Shown in pieces: positions 23,277 to 31,717 of a stretch of 38,734 nt of DNA (its first letter is position 1; every line of letters begins with the position of its first letter). The stretch covers positions 1 to 38,734 of the forward strand of contig JAJEHX010000043.1 in the NCBI GenBank assembly GCA_022823465.1. Reading direction: 5' to 3'. This DNA is from Candidatus Latescibacterota bacterium. GTDB lineage: Bacteria; JAAXHH01. The notes under the pieces are model-generated. The model searched no databases. It had not been told where the DNA came from and saw only the letters and a list, made by a program, of their open reading frames with translations. Both the position numbers and the translations under genes were made by a program.

Positions 23277-25592
23277 GTGCTACACCAGAAAAAACTAACC
23301 CGGTTACAGACCTCGCGCGGGATGCGCATGTGGAACGTGAACGGCATGCTCGAGTCTGTCCATTCGGCGATTACCACGGGCGTATACACCACCGGTTACG
23401 CGCTGCATCTCGGCGCATCAACCGCCATGATCGGCTTTATCTCCGCGTCCATTTCCATCGGCCAGTTGCTCCAGGCCTTCACACCGCTTCTGATCGAACG
23501 CCTGTCCCGGCGCAAACCGCTCTGTCTGTTCGCCAATGGTGTCAGTTCGTCCCTCTGGCTTCCTGTCGCCTTCATCCCCTTCCTCTTCTTCGAGGGGTAC
23601 CAACTGTTGGCGCTCATAGCCTGCATCGCCCTCTCGAAGGCCGCCATGTCCCTGGTATCTCCGGCGCGGCAGTCCTGGCTGACCGATCTTGTCCCCGACG
23701 AGATCCGCGGCCGATTCGTTGCCCGGCAGCGCAGTCTGACGGCGTCCGCCGGCCTGGTCACTTCGGTCTGTGCGGGCTTCTTCCTGAGTACGTACGCCGC
23801 GGGAGATTCACAAGAAGGCTTCAGCACCATATTCGTCGTGGCCGTGGTCTTTTCCGGCTTAGGGGTCTGGGCCTGGTCCCGTATTCCCGAACCACAGAAA
23901 AACCGGGGAGAAAACATCCCTTCGAACCAGTTGCTTCGCCTCCCCTTCCAGCACGGTCCGTTTCGCAGGTTGATGTTCCTGGTTTCGGGACGGCTCCTCA
24001 TCGCCCAGATCGCCGCGCCCTTTTTCACCGTCTACATGCTGAGGACGCTCGAGGTCTCCTTCGCCCAGATCGCGATTTTTTCGGCCATACAGACCATTGC
24101 CACGATCATCATGAATCCCTTCTGGGGTTATCTGGCCGACAAATACGGTTACAAACCGGTCATGTCGATTACCGCCATGGGGCTCGCCCTGTTTCCGCTG
24201 GGTTGGGGATTCGTGACCCTGGAAAACTACTGGATCATGGTGCCGCTGGTTCAGATCTGGGGCGGCAGCATGAGCGCGGGCTGGAGCACGGCCCGGTTCA
24301 ATCTCATCGTCAAAACCGCGCCGGCGGTCAACCGCTCCGCGTTCCTGGGATGCTACTCCGCGGTATCGCGGGCCTGCGCGGCCTGCGGCGCCGTACTGGG
24401 CGGAATAGCAGCCGGCCTGTGTACCTCCATCCCCGCCGTTTCCTTCTTCGGTTACACCTTCGCGGGCCTGCAGTACCTCTTCCTTTCCAACGGGGTGCTG
24501 CGTATTGCCTACATGGGGCTGTTGGGCCGCGTGGCCGCCGATTCACAGGTTTCGTCTCGCGACGTGATCAACCGCGTGCGCAGGGGAAATCCCATCGCGA
24601 CGCTCTGGCACCTGGTGCGTATGGGCAAATCCAGCAACCCATCGGTCCGGGCACGGGCCGCCCGTGAACTGGGCGAGACCGGCAGCCACCTAGCTGTGGA
24701 CGAACTGATCGCGTTGCTGAATGACAGCGACCGCAACGTGCGTCGGGAGGCGGTACAGTCCCTGAGCAGGATCGGCGCGGAAGAGGCCGTCAACCCGCTC
24801 CTCGAATGCGTGGGCAGCCCATCGTCGGACATCGCCGAAGAGGCGGTGGAAGCTTTGGGCGCGGTGCCGTCGTCGCTCAGCCTCAACATCCTGGTGACCC
24901 TGCTGCACGATGAACGGCCGGGTATCCGCAGAAGTGCGATTCTAGCCCTCGACCGCATCGGAGACCGCCGCGCGGAAACGGCGCTGGAAGCCCTGCTCGC
25001 CCATGAGCGGGACCCGGCGATTATCCAGTCCGCCCTGGAAACGCTGGCCAGGATGGGCAATACAGGTATCCTGAACCGGCTTCAGGATCTCATCAGAACC
25101 AGCGAGACCAGTCTCGAGCGGGGCGTCCTGGTCATGTCGGCGGGTCATCTTCTCGGCGCCCCGGATCTCCTGTACCGGCTGCTCCAGGCCGAGGAGATGG
25201 TACAGGATCGGGCGACGGTGCGGATATTCAGGTCCGTCCGCCGACAGCTCGGCGGCTGGTCGGATGTCGAAAGGGATTTAAGGAACCGGTACATGGCCGT
25301 AGTCGACCGTGCGTTAAGCGCTTTTGAGCGGCAACAGACCGGAGAGATGCTGAAGGGGCTTGTCGAAGTCGCCCAGGCCGTTCTTCGTACGAAGCGTGCG
25401 GGTTTGCCGGGTCGTTCCGACGACGATGCGACGCCTCCCGGCGGGGCCGCAGCGGAATCGGACGATGCGGAACTGGCGTACAGGGTCCTGACGGATCTGG
25501 AAACCGAAGGCCGTAACAGAACCCTGCACGCCGAGGAAAGACTGCTGGCAGTGGTGGCCATACAACGCATCGCGGATCTGGCCACCGGCTGA
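23277..25592 (+). CDS. Major facilitator transporter fused to C-terminal HEAT-like repeats
   Basis: A 771-residue fusion. Residues 1 to about 430 form a 12-span MFS transporter, with the loop motif EIRGRFVARQRS in the first half and GYLADKYGYKP in the second. From about 450 to 640 there are around six helical HEAT/PBS-type repeats (SVRARAARELGETG, NVRREAVQSLSRIG, GIRRSAILALDRIG and others), followed by a charged helical tail. The repeats follow the last membrane span and should be cytoplasmic, a likely protein-binding or gating platform. The start is the GTG at 23277 with GGAG ten bases upstream. It ends 11 bases before the convergent RraA-family gene. The substrate is unknown. Confidence 0.88.
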   Translation: MLHQKKLTRLQTSRGMRMWNVNGMLESVHSAITTGVYTTGYALHLGASTAMIGFISASISIGQLLQAFTPLLIERLSRRKPLCLFANGVSSSLWLPVAFIPFLFFEGYQLLALIACIALSKAAMSLVSPARQSWLTDLVPDEIRGRFVARQRSLTASAGLVTSVCAGFFLSTYAAGDSQEGFSTIFVVAVVFSGLGVWAWSRIPEPQKNRGENIPSNQLLRLPFQHGPFRRLMFLVSGRLLIAQIAAPFFTVYMLRTLEVSFAQIAIFSAIQTIATIIMNPFWGYLADKYGYKPVMSITAMGLALFPLGWGFVTLENYWIMVPLVQIWGGSMSAGWSTARFNLIVKTAPAVNRSAFLGCYSAVSRACAACGAVLGGIAAGLCTSIPAVSFFGYTFAGLQYLFLSNGVLRIAYMGLLGRVAADSQVSSRDVINRVRRGNPIATLWHLVRMGKSSNPSVRARAARELGETGSHLAVDELIALLNDSDRNVRREAVQSLSRIGAEEAVNPLLECVGSPSSDIAEEAVEALGAVPSSLSLNILVTLLHDERPGIRRSAILALDRIGDRRAETALEALLAHERDPAIIQSALETLARMGNTGILNRLQDLIRTSETSLERGVLVMSAGHLLGAPDLLYRLLQAEEMVQDRATVRIFRSVRRQLGGWSDVERDLRNRYMAVVDRALSAFERQQTGEMLKGLVEVAQAVLRTKRAGLPGRSDDDATPPGGAAAESDDAELAYRVLTDLETEGRNRTLHAEERLLAVVAIQRIADLATG

Positions 25593-25603
25593 GGATTGAG
25601 GGA

Positions 25604-26320
25604 TCAGCCCTTATTCGCTTTCCAGGCTTCGTATTCGGCGAGGGTGTTTTCATCGGGCGGGTACACGCCGATGATGCTGTGTCCCTGCTGGATCTTCTGC
25701 AGAATGAATACTTCCCGGTCTTCTTGCGCCACGGCCTTGACCGCCACCTCTTCGGCCAGGTGACGAGGGATGACCACCACGCCTTCGGCGTCTCCCACGA
25801 CGATATCTCCCGGGAACACCGCCACGCCTCCGCAGGCGATGGGGCGCTGTATGTCGCTCGGGTAGTGTATGCTCTTGCTGTTGTGGGCGTTCTTGCTCTG
25901 CGCGTATGCGGCGATCCCGGCTTCGACAATGGCCGGCGTATCCCGGAATGCGCCGTCGCTCACGATCCCCGCGCCGCCGCGCTGCTGGATTCTCGTGGCG
26001 AGTATGTCGCCCATGACGCCGGCCCGGGTGTCTCCACGGGCGTCGATCACGAGCACCTCGCCTTGCTGTATGCTCTCGATGCCGATGCGCTGCATATCCG
26101 TCAGATTGTCCACGGGCACGTGCGTGATGTCTTCCCGGCCGGGTATGTACCGCAGGGTAAATGCCGGGCCTGCCATGCGTGAACCCGGAGCCAGCGGTGT
26201 GACGTCCTGCATAAAGGTGTTATACAGGCCGTATTCGGTGAGCACGGAAGTGAGTGTGGCAGTGCTCGGTATGAGCAGGGATTCGAGCGTTTCGCGTGAT
26301 GGTGCTTCCTGTGCAGACAT
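25604..26320 (-). CDS. RraA-family protein (4-hydroxy-4-methyl-2-oxoglutarate aldolase/RraA fold)
   Basis: A 238-residue protein of the RraA/HMG-aldolase family, previously often mislabelled demethylmenaquinone methyltransferase. Key features are VIDARGD, the VMGDILATRIQQRGGAGIV block, the SDGAFRD motif with the metal-site Arg-Asp, and the late GDAEGVVVIP turn. True RraA is about 160 residues, so this longer form is more likely a metal-dependent aldolase or oxaloacetate-decarboxylase-type enzyme than an RNase E inhibitor. An ATG at 26368 would add 16 residues; the ATG at 26320 is preferred because AAGGA lies before it and it begins MSAQEAPSRE. It is downstream of the GalU-like gene by 128 bases on the same strand. 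Confidence 0.85.
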   Translation of the reverse strand: MSAQEAPSRETLESLLIPSTATLTSVLTEYGLYNTFMQDVTPLAPGSRMAGPAFTLRYIPGREDITHVPVDNLTDMQRIGIESIQQGEVLVIDARGDTRAGVMGDILATRIQQRGGAGIVSDGAFRDTPAIVEAGIAAYAQSKNAHNSKSIHYPSDIQRPIACGGVAVFPGDIVVGDAEGVVVIPRHLAEEVAVKAVAQEDREVFILQKIQQGHSIIGVYPPDENTLAEYEAWKANKG

Positions 26321-26448
26321 GGTAGTCGGATTCCTTTTCGCTATTTGAACGGCGGACCGTGCCGCCATTGGGTTAAACCTGTTCTCATGACTTAGGGTTG
26401 ACTGTCAGTTCCGGCCTTCCGGCTCATTCGCGGAGGTCAGGGTACTCG

Positions 26449-27360
26449 CTAATCCCGTGGACCGGCGAAAGCCGCCACGGCCTCGACATATCCATGGGGC
26501 GATCCCGTGTCGAAGTGATCGCCCTTTATTTCCAGACCGAAAGCCGCTCTTCGCGACGATAGCATGGCCTGTGCCCCGGTAAGCTGCAGTTCGCCTCCTT
26601 CCGTGGCGCCGTCCCTTTCCATCCGCTCCAGGCAGTTGAAAATTTCAGGCGTCAGGGCGTGCAGGCCAAACCAGCAGAGAAAGGTGTCCACCGGCAGGCC
26701 CTCCACGCGCAACCGGTCTCGTGCCACACTTTTTTCCGGTTTTTCCACCACGGAGTCAAGGGTGTAAAGCCCCTTCGACCGGGGTACGGGACGACCGGAA
26801 ACCGTACCGAAGTGTCCGATGGCATCCACGGACTTTCGGATCAGGCCCGATACCGGGGCCTGAAGATCCTCGTAGGCGTCCAGCAACTGACGCGCACAGC
26901 ACCGGCTCTCCCCGCTGATATACAGATGGTCGCCGAGCATGACCAGAAACGGATCGCCGTCGATCCAGGATTCCGTTCGGAGCACCGCATCGCCGAGGCC
27001 TCTGGGACGATGCTGCTTTATTATGGTCAGCCTATCGGAAAGATCACCCGGCATTTCGGCTGCTTCCAGCAGTTCTTTTCGATTTCCAATTACCTTTTTT
27101 AACGGGCCCGGCAGCCGCGAGAAGTAGGCACTTATCTGAGCCTCGTCTTCCGGCGCGATCACCAGGCCGATTTCCTCGATTTCCGCGTTTAGCGCTTCCT
27201 CGATGATCAGTTGCAACACGGGTCGTACCCGTCCCCGGACGTCCACGATGGGGAACAGCGCCTTGCGTACCGCGCGGGTCGCCGGCATCATGCGGATGCC
27301 GTGTCCCGCCAGGGGTATGACCGCCTTGCGTATGCGTTTCAACTCTTTCTGCTCCTGCAT
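26449..27360 (-). CDS. galU: GalU-like sugar-1-phosphate nucleotidyltransferase
   Basis: A 303-residue Rossmann-type nucleotidyltransferase most like UTP-glucose-1-phosphate uridylyltransferase. It makes an NDP-sugar and pyrophosphate. KAVIPLAGHGIRMMPAT is the N-terminal nucleotide-binding loop; RGLGDAVL, LGDHLY, VEKPEK and the late GDHFDTGSPHGYVEA are the other GalU marks. Two sites differ from the standard signature: the loop reads GHGIR rather than GxGTR, and the usual PKEM reads RKAL. That may mean altered sugar or nucleotide preference, so the symbol denotes family, not proven substrate. The gene follows the GHMP kinase by 16 bases and is presumably in its transcript. Confidence 0.85.
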   Translation of the reverse strand: MQEQKELKRIRKAVIPLAGHGIRMMPATRAVRKALFPIVDVRGRVRPVLQLIIEEALNAEIEEIGLVIAPEDEAQISAYFSRLPGPLKKVIGNRKELLEAAEMPGDLSDRLTIIKQHRPRGLGDAVLRTESWIDGDPFLVMLGDHLYISGESRCCARQLLDAYEDLQAPVSGLIRKSVDAIGHFGTVSGRPVPRSKGLYTLDSVVEKPEKSVARDRLRVEGLPVDTFLCWFGLHALTPEIFNCLERMERDGATEGGELQLTGAQAMLSSRRAAFGLEIKGDHFDTGSPHGYVEAVAAFAGPRD

Positions 27361-27376
27361 TCCCGCCGCAATCCCT

Positions 27377-28834
27377 TCAGGTTATGCGATAGACTCGGTG
27401 CCCGAACTCCAGCGCGCCGGGCGAAGTCCCGGTGAAGAGTTCGGCCTCGATGCCCGTCATTTCACCGTAGCGCTCAAGCAGACGATCCAGGTGGTCGAAC
27501 ATGAGATCGTTTCCAGCGACGGCGACCGTCCCTCCCGCTCCGCCGCCGGTAATCTTGGCTCCGTAGAACCCCGCATCAACGCCCAGTTTTCTTATTTCTC
27601 TGACGATCCAGGACGTTTCTTTAGCCCCGAGCCCGCATCGGTGCGTGTAACTCCAGTCCGAGGCGTACATAAGCCTGCCAGCCTGCTCGAGAGGGCCCGG
27701 CCGTTCCGAAATCCCAGTCATACGGATGTGCTCGGTAAAGCCAGTCACTCTTCGGTGTTCGTAAATCGGGTGTTCCACGCGACTCCGCACCTTGTACACT
27801 GCCTCCGGGTCAATGTTCGTCACGGGATCGGGCGTGTCCCCGTAGCGCCGCATGAACGTCCGGCCCGAGATGTTCGATGGAAGCAGGGACCGGCAGGTAT
27901 CCACATATTCGGTCGTGGATACATTACACAAGTAGCGGAGGTGGGGACTCCCGGTGGTTCCGTTGCCGGACCGCAGATGATCCCGGATGATCGCCAGGCC
28001 CATGAATGCGCCGATTCTGCTGTTCGTATACCTCGACCCCTTGATTTCACGGCGGATGCCGGAGTTGATTCCGATAAAGTGAACGCCATCCGGAATCGGA
28101 ATCTGTTCCTGCACGGTATGGGGCTGGCAGAGCAGGGACAGCAGGCGGCCCCGGGTCCCCATGGCGCAGGTGACCTGGTCCATGATGCCGCAGGCCGCGC
28201 CGACCACCTGGTTTTCCACCTTCTGGGAAAGGATGGCCAGCGTCATCCCGTCCAGGTTGATGCCGTAGAGCAGGTTCAGTCCATGCATGGCTGCGATTTC
28301 CAGCGCGGCTGAGGAGGAAACACCCACCCTGAGCGGGATGTCGCTCACCAGGACAATCGTGGCCCCGTGGGGGAAACGATCCATGTACCCTTCCCCCTGC
28401 AGTACACTGAAAGCCCCGGCGACGTAGGCCGCCCAGGCGGATTCCGGCGCCCTGGAGAAGCTCAGTCTGACGGTATCGTAGTCTACGGTACCCGGACCGG
28501 GCGCCACGTCGTCGAGCGCCAGCGTAACGTCCGGCGACATGCCCAGTACTTCCACCCCCGCGCTGTGGATGACCACCATTCGGTCGTCCCTGGCCTGGAT
28601 GCCCATCAGAACGGCCCGGTCAAGTGTCATCTCGCAAACCAGCGAACCGCTGTAGTCCGCGATGCCGCCCATACAGTCCAGTCGTGCGGGAGCCCTCACT
28701 ACATAGATCGGCTCAGTAACGGAGAATCGCGTTCCCAGTGGACCGTGCAGGCTCTTTGGCGTGCAAGCCAGGGCATTTTCAAACGCTTCAACGTCCGCGG
28801 GCAAGGTGCCGCGTTCCGTCAGACAGTCCAGCAT
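27377..28834 (-). CDS. GHMP kinase, L-arabinokinase/galactokinase type
   Basis: A 485-residue GHMP-superfamily sugar kinase. The substrate motif VRAPARLDCMGGIADYSGSL (46-65) is the form typical of L-arabinokinase (as in the kinase half of plant ARA1), where classical galactokinases have GEHTDY. The ATP loop VGVSSSAALEIA, ACGIMDQ and the C-terminal GAKITGGGAGGTV motif are all present. It should make a sugar-1-phosphate at the expense of ATP, and the adjacent GalU-like enzyme could activate the product. The frame extends to an ATG at 28927, but that codon overlaps the -10 of the likely promoter and the extra residues have no homology. The ATG at 28834 gives the normal family start, though its ribosome binding site is weak; ATGs at 28909 and 28906 are alternatives. 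Confidence 0.85.
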   Translation of the reverse strand: MLDCLTERGTLPADVEAFENALACTPKSLHGPLGTRFSVTEPIYVVRAPARLDCMGGIADYSGSLVCEMTLDRAVLMGIQARDDRMVVIHSAGVEVLGMSPDVTLALDDVAPGPGTVDYDTVRLSFSRAPESAWAAYVAGAFSVLQGEGYMDRFPHGATIVLVSDIPLRVGVSSSAALEIAAMHGLNLLYGINLDGMTLAILSQKVENQVVGAACGIMDQVTCAMGTRGRLLSLLCQPHTVQEQIPIPDGVHFIGINSGIRREIKGSRYTNSRIGAFMGLAIIRDHLRSGNGTTGSPHLRYLCNVSTTEYVDTCRSLLPSNISGRTFMRRYGDTPDPVTNIDPEAVYKVRSRVEHPIYEHRRVTGFTEHIRMTGISERPGPLEQAGRLMYASDWSYTHRCGLGAKETSWIVREIRKLGVDAGFYGAKITGGGAGGTVAVAGNDLMFDHLDRLLERYGEMTGIEAELFTGTSPGALEFGHRVYRIT

Positions 28835-28871
28835 AACCAGTAATCCCGTGCTGCCTGCTCCGGATGAACAG

Positions 28872-28936
28872 GTAGAAATCGATCCAGCATGTAGAAATCG
28901 ATCCATCATAATATATCGAATCGCCATAATATATCG
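28872..28936. repeat. Two stacked short direct repeats in the kinase/helicase divergent spacer
   Basis: A 19-base unit starting GTAGAAATCGATCC is repeated in tandem at 28872-28890 and 28891-28909 with one mismatch. Immediately beyond it the 12-base CATAATATATCG occurs at 28907-28918 and 28925-28936, 18 bases apart. This AT-rich patch stands out from GC-rich surroundings and contains the -10 region of the predicted kinase promoter. It may be a paired regulator site or a duplicated promoter element. Confidence 0.75.
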
Positions 28937-28955
28937 GACTAGCCCGGATATTCAA
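28928..28955 (-). promoter_or_regulatory. Candidate sigma-70 promoter for the GHMP kinase-galU-RraA cluster
   Basis: On the minus strand TTGAAT (28955-28950) is followed after 16 bases by TATATT (28933-28928), four and five matches to consensus. Transcription would begin near 28920, giving an 86-base leader to the ATG at 28834. A second copy of the -10-like element lies 18 bases downstream. The promoter supports the later kinase start. Confidence 0.5.
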
Positions 28956-29008
28956 CGAATCTTTCCCTCGGACGGCCTTCGTCGGTCGTCGCTTGTACCA
29001 TGATTCTA

Positions 29009-29038
29009 TTGACAGGGGTTCTCTCGGACGTGTATTTT
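29009..29038 (+). promoter_or_regulatory. Candidate sigma-70 promoter for the pcrA helicase gene
   Basis: A perfect TTGACA (29009-29014), an 18-base spacer and TATTTT (29033-29038) lie upstream of the helicase gene, with a predicted leader of about 85 bases. It is back-to-back with the kinase promoter, so the 28835-29130 spacer serves both directions. Confidence 0.5.
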
Positions 29039-29130
29039 GGTTCCGCGCTGCTCACCGTAGATTCCAGATGGATGATGCAAGCTCAAGCCCGAATAGACAA
29101 TCCCCGCACACGGCCGTTTGGGAACGGTGA

Positions 29131-31362
29131 ATGAACCTCGCTGGCGAACTGAATCCCGCTCAAGTAAAGGCCGCGTCCTATGCCGATGGGCCGCTGCTGG
29201 TACTGGCCGGCGCGGGAAGCGGCAAGACCCGGGTGTTGACCTACCGGATCGCCTACCTCGTCGAACAACTGGGCATCGATCCCTACCACATACTGGCCGT
29301 CACGTTTACCAATAAAGCGGCCGCGGAGATGAAGGACCGGATCGACCGCATGCTCGGCCAGGGGGACGTTCCCCAGTGGGTGGGCACCTTTCATACTCTG
29401 TCCACAAGGATACTCCGCAGGGAAGCGGAGATCCTGGGTTTCCGACGCGATTTTGCTATCTATGACAGGGAGGATCAGCTGGCCTTGATCCGCAGGGTGA
29501 TGAAGGATCTTGGGATATCTGATAAACGTTACGCACCGAAGGCCGTGCGCAGCCATATCAGCGGGGCGAAGGACCAGTTGATTTCTGCCAGCGAGTACAG
29601 AGAGCTGTATAAGGACCACTTTGAACAGCAGGTGGTATCGCGGGTTTACGAAGCGTATCAGCGCGCTCTGGAAGACTGCAACGCGCTGGATTTCGACGAT
29701 CTCATCATGCGCCTGGCGGTAGGATACGCGACCCATCCGGATCTGCTGAGCCGCTACCAGGAACGATTCCAGTATATTCTGGTGGACGAGTACCAGGACA
29801 CCAACCGCGCCCAGTACGAGTGGATCAACAGGTTGGCGCAGAAATACCGGAACCTTTGCGTGGTGGGGGACGACGACCAGTCCATTTACGCCTGGCGCGG
29901 CGCGGACATCCGCAATATCCTCGAATTCGAAAAGGACTATCCCGAAGCCCGCGTCGTCCGCCTGGAACAGAACTACCGTTCCACCGGATTGATTCTGAAG
30001 GCGGGAAACGCGGTCATCAGGAACAATGCAGGACGCAAGGGCAAAGAGCTTTGGACGGACAATCCTTCCGGGGAGAAGATCGGGCTTGTCGAGACGTTGG
30101 ACGACCGGGACGAATCCCGGTGGATATCCCGCAAGATCCAGGAAATGCGTAACGAAACCGGCCGGGTTCTGAGAGATTTCACCCTGCTCTATCGTACCAA
30201 CGCGCAATCGCGGACGCTGGAAGAAGAGTTGCGACGCGCCGGCCTGCCCTACGTGATCGTCGGCGGCGTCCGCTTCTACGAACGGAAAGAGGTCAAGGAC
30301 GTCCTGGCCTATCTGAAAATCCTTGTAAACGGCAGGGACGTCATCAGTTTCCGCCGCATGGTCAATACGCCCGCCAGGGGCCTTGGCGCCGTCAGCGTCG
30401 GCCGTATTGAGCAACTGGCGGTCGAACGTCGAATAGACTATGTGGAAGCCTTGTTCCACGCCGGCGAGGCGGGCGTTTCAGGTAAAGCCGCCCGCGCGGC
30501 CGCGGATCTGGGGGAGTTCCTGCTTCGCCTCCGGTCCCGGCTGAGCGAGATATCGGGCGCGGAAGCGGCAAGGTGCCTGCTCGAGAAGACAGGTTATCTG
30601 CGGGCACTGGAGATGGAAGCCGTTGAAAATGTGGAGGCCGAGGTCGGTGTGCAGAACGTGAACGAACTGATGGCCGCCCTGGAAGAGGCGACCGAAAGAC
30701 CCGAGGAAGGGCAGGCTATTGCCGGTCTGGACAGTTTCCTGGAGGAAGTCGCCCTGGTGACCGATGTTGATCGCTGGGACGAATCCGCGGACTGCGTTAC
30801 GCTAATGACCCTGCACAATGCCAAGGGGCTGGAGTTCCCCATCGTTTTCATCACGGGGATGGAAGAAGGCCTGTTTCCACTCTCTCGGTCTATGGACAGC
30901 CTCGCAGACTTGGAGGAAGAGCGGAGACTGTTCTATGTGGGGATTACACGCACACAAAAACAGTTGTTTATTACTTGCGCGAATTTGCGGCGGACTCGTT
31001 CTAATATGCAACGAATGTACGGGGGAACGACGGCTTCCCTGAAGTCCCGTTTCATCGACGAGATTCCCGACGAGTTGATTGCCCGGGAGAGTACCAGCCG
31101 GCATTACTCGCAGTCGTCGTGGTCCACGGAGGAAAAGGCCTCAGAGTCCCCCTTCGAAGACGGCGCCACGTCCTCCAGGATCGTGCAGACGCCGATGGGC
31201 CGGGTACGGATCTCGCAGGGTCAGGATGTCAAACACCCCGTCTGGGGCAAGGGGCGCATCATCCAGGTCGCAGGAAGCGGGGACGATCTGAGGGCGACGA
31301 TCCGGTTTTCGGGTACGATCAAGAAGGTGATCGTCAAGTACGCGGCCCTGGAAATGATCTGA
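29131..31362 (+). CDS. pcrA: ATP-dependent DNA helicase, UvrD/PcrA type
   Basis: A 743-residue superfamily 1A 3'-5' helicase used in nucleotide excision repair, mismatch repair and clearing of replication conflicts. Helicase motifs appear in order: Q-motif LNPAQVKA, Walker A AGAGSGKTRVLTYRIAYLV, Walker B DEYQDTN, GDDDQSIYAWRGA, LEQNYRST, TLHNAKGLEFP and EERRLFYVGITR. The C-terminal tail, after a low-complexity linker, ends with the PcrA-type VKHPVWGKGRI beta-barrel motif that contacts RNA polymerase in PcrA. Length is typical. The ATG at 29131 lies just after the AACGGTGA stretch; the binding site is weak. It is followed 63 bases on by gatC. Confidence 0.96.
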   Translation: MNLAGELNPAQVKAASYADGPLLVLAGAGSGKTRVLTYRIAYLVEQLGIDPYHILAVTFTNKAAAEMKDRIDRMLGQGDVPQWVGTFHTLSTRILRREAEILGFRRDFAIYDREDQLALIRRVMKDLGISDKRYAPKAVRSHISGAKDQLISASEYRELYKDHFEQQVVSRVYEAYQRALEDCNALDFDDLIMRLAVGYATHPDLLSRYQERFQYILVDEYQDTNRAQYEWINRLAQKYRNLCVVGDDDQSIYAWRGADIRNILEFEKDYPEARVVRLEQNYRSTGLILKAGNAVIRNNAGRKGKELWTDNPSGEKIGLVETLDDRDESRWISRKIQEMRNETGRVLRDFTLLYRTNAQSRTLEEELRRAGLPYVIVGGVRFYERKEVKDVLAYLKILVNGRDVISFRRMVNTPARGLGAVSVGRIEQLAVERRIDYVEALFHAGEAGVSGKAARAAADLGEFLLRLRSRLSEISGAEAARCLLEKTGYLRALEMEAVENVEAEVGVQNVNELMAALEEATERPEEGQAIAGLDSFLEEVALVTDVDRWDESADCVTLMTLHNAKGLEFPIVFITGMEEGLFPLSRSMDSLADLEEERRLFYVGITRTQKQLFITCANLRRTRSNMQRMYGGTTASLKSRFIDEIPDELIARESTSRHYSQSSWSTEEKASESPFEDGATSSRIVQTPMGRVRISQGQDVKHPVWGKGRIIQVAGSGDDLRATIRFSGTIKKVIVKYAALEMI

Positions 31363-31385
31363 ACAGGCGCTCCGGCTGATAGGGG

Positions 31386-31413
31386 CGCATACAGACGCAT
31401 ACAGACGCATACA
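31386..31413 (+). repeat. 10-base tandem repeat (2.8 copies) in front of gatC
   Basis: The unit CGCATACAGA is repeated head to tail from 31386 to 31413 in the pcrA-gatC spacer, 12 bases before the gatC start and partly next to its ribosome binding site. A 10-base period places each copy on the same helix face. Slippage could alter gatC leader length; function unknown. Confidence 0.85.
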
Positions 31414-31425
31414 AAGAGGCAAGCC

Positions 31426-31710
31426 ATGACGGTAACAGTCAAGGATGTAGACCATGTCGCGGCCCTGGCCCACCTGAAGTTCACAGACGAAGAACGGGAA
31501 CAACTTGTGGATCAACTGAATGCCATACTCGCGTACATGGAGCAGCTCAATACGCTCGACACGTCCGGCGTGGGGCCGACTTCTCACGTGCTGAATCTGA
31601 AGAACGTCTTCCGCGGTGATGAGGCGGGTACGTCGCTGACACAGGAGGAAGCCCTGCGGAACGCGCCTTCTTCGGACCGGGGTCATTTCACGGTCCCCAA
31701 GGTGATCTGA
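31426..31710 (+). CDS. gatC: Aspartyl/glutamyl-tRNA amidotransferase subunit C
   Basis: A 94-residue GatC, the small subunit that clamps GatA and GatB in the enzyme converting mischarged Glu-tRNA-Gln or Asp-tRNA-Asn to the amide form. It shows the family's VKDVDHVAALAHLKFTDEE start, the QLNAILAYMEQLNTLDT helix and the GVGPTSHV segment. The end, with EALRNAPSSDRGHFTVPKVI, is also typical. Length is normal. gatA and gatB are not adjacent; kdsB follows after only seven bases, so gatC sits in front of the LPS genes. Indirect amidation is therefore implied for this organism. The binding site AGAGG is eight or so bases before the ATG. Confidence 0.95.
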   Translation: MTVTVKDVDHVAALAHLKFTDEEREQLVDQLNAILAYMEQLNTLDTSGVGPTSHVLNLKNVFRGDEAGTSLTQEEALRNAPSSDRGHFTVPKVI

Positions 31711-31717
31711 ACGCGAG

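Noticed and set aside
27203-28312. 369-codon plus-strand open frame
   Set aside because: Antisense to the GHMP kinase and GalU-like genes, which hold the family motifs.
29083-30459. 458-codon minus-strand open frame
   Set aside because: Antisense to pcrA; translated sequence has no family features.
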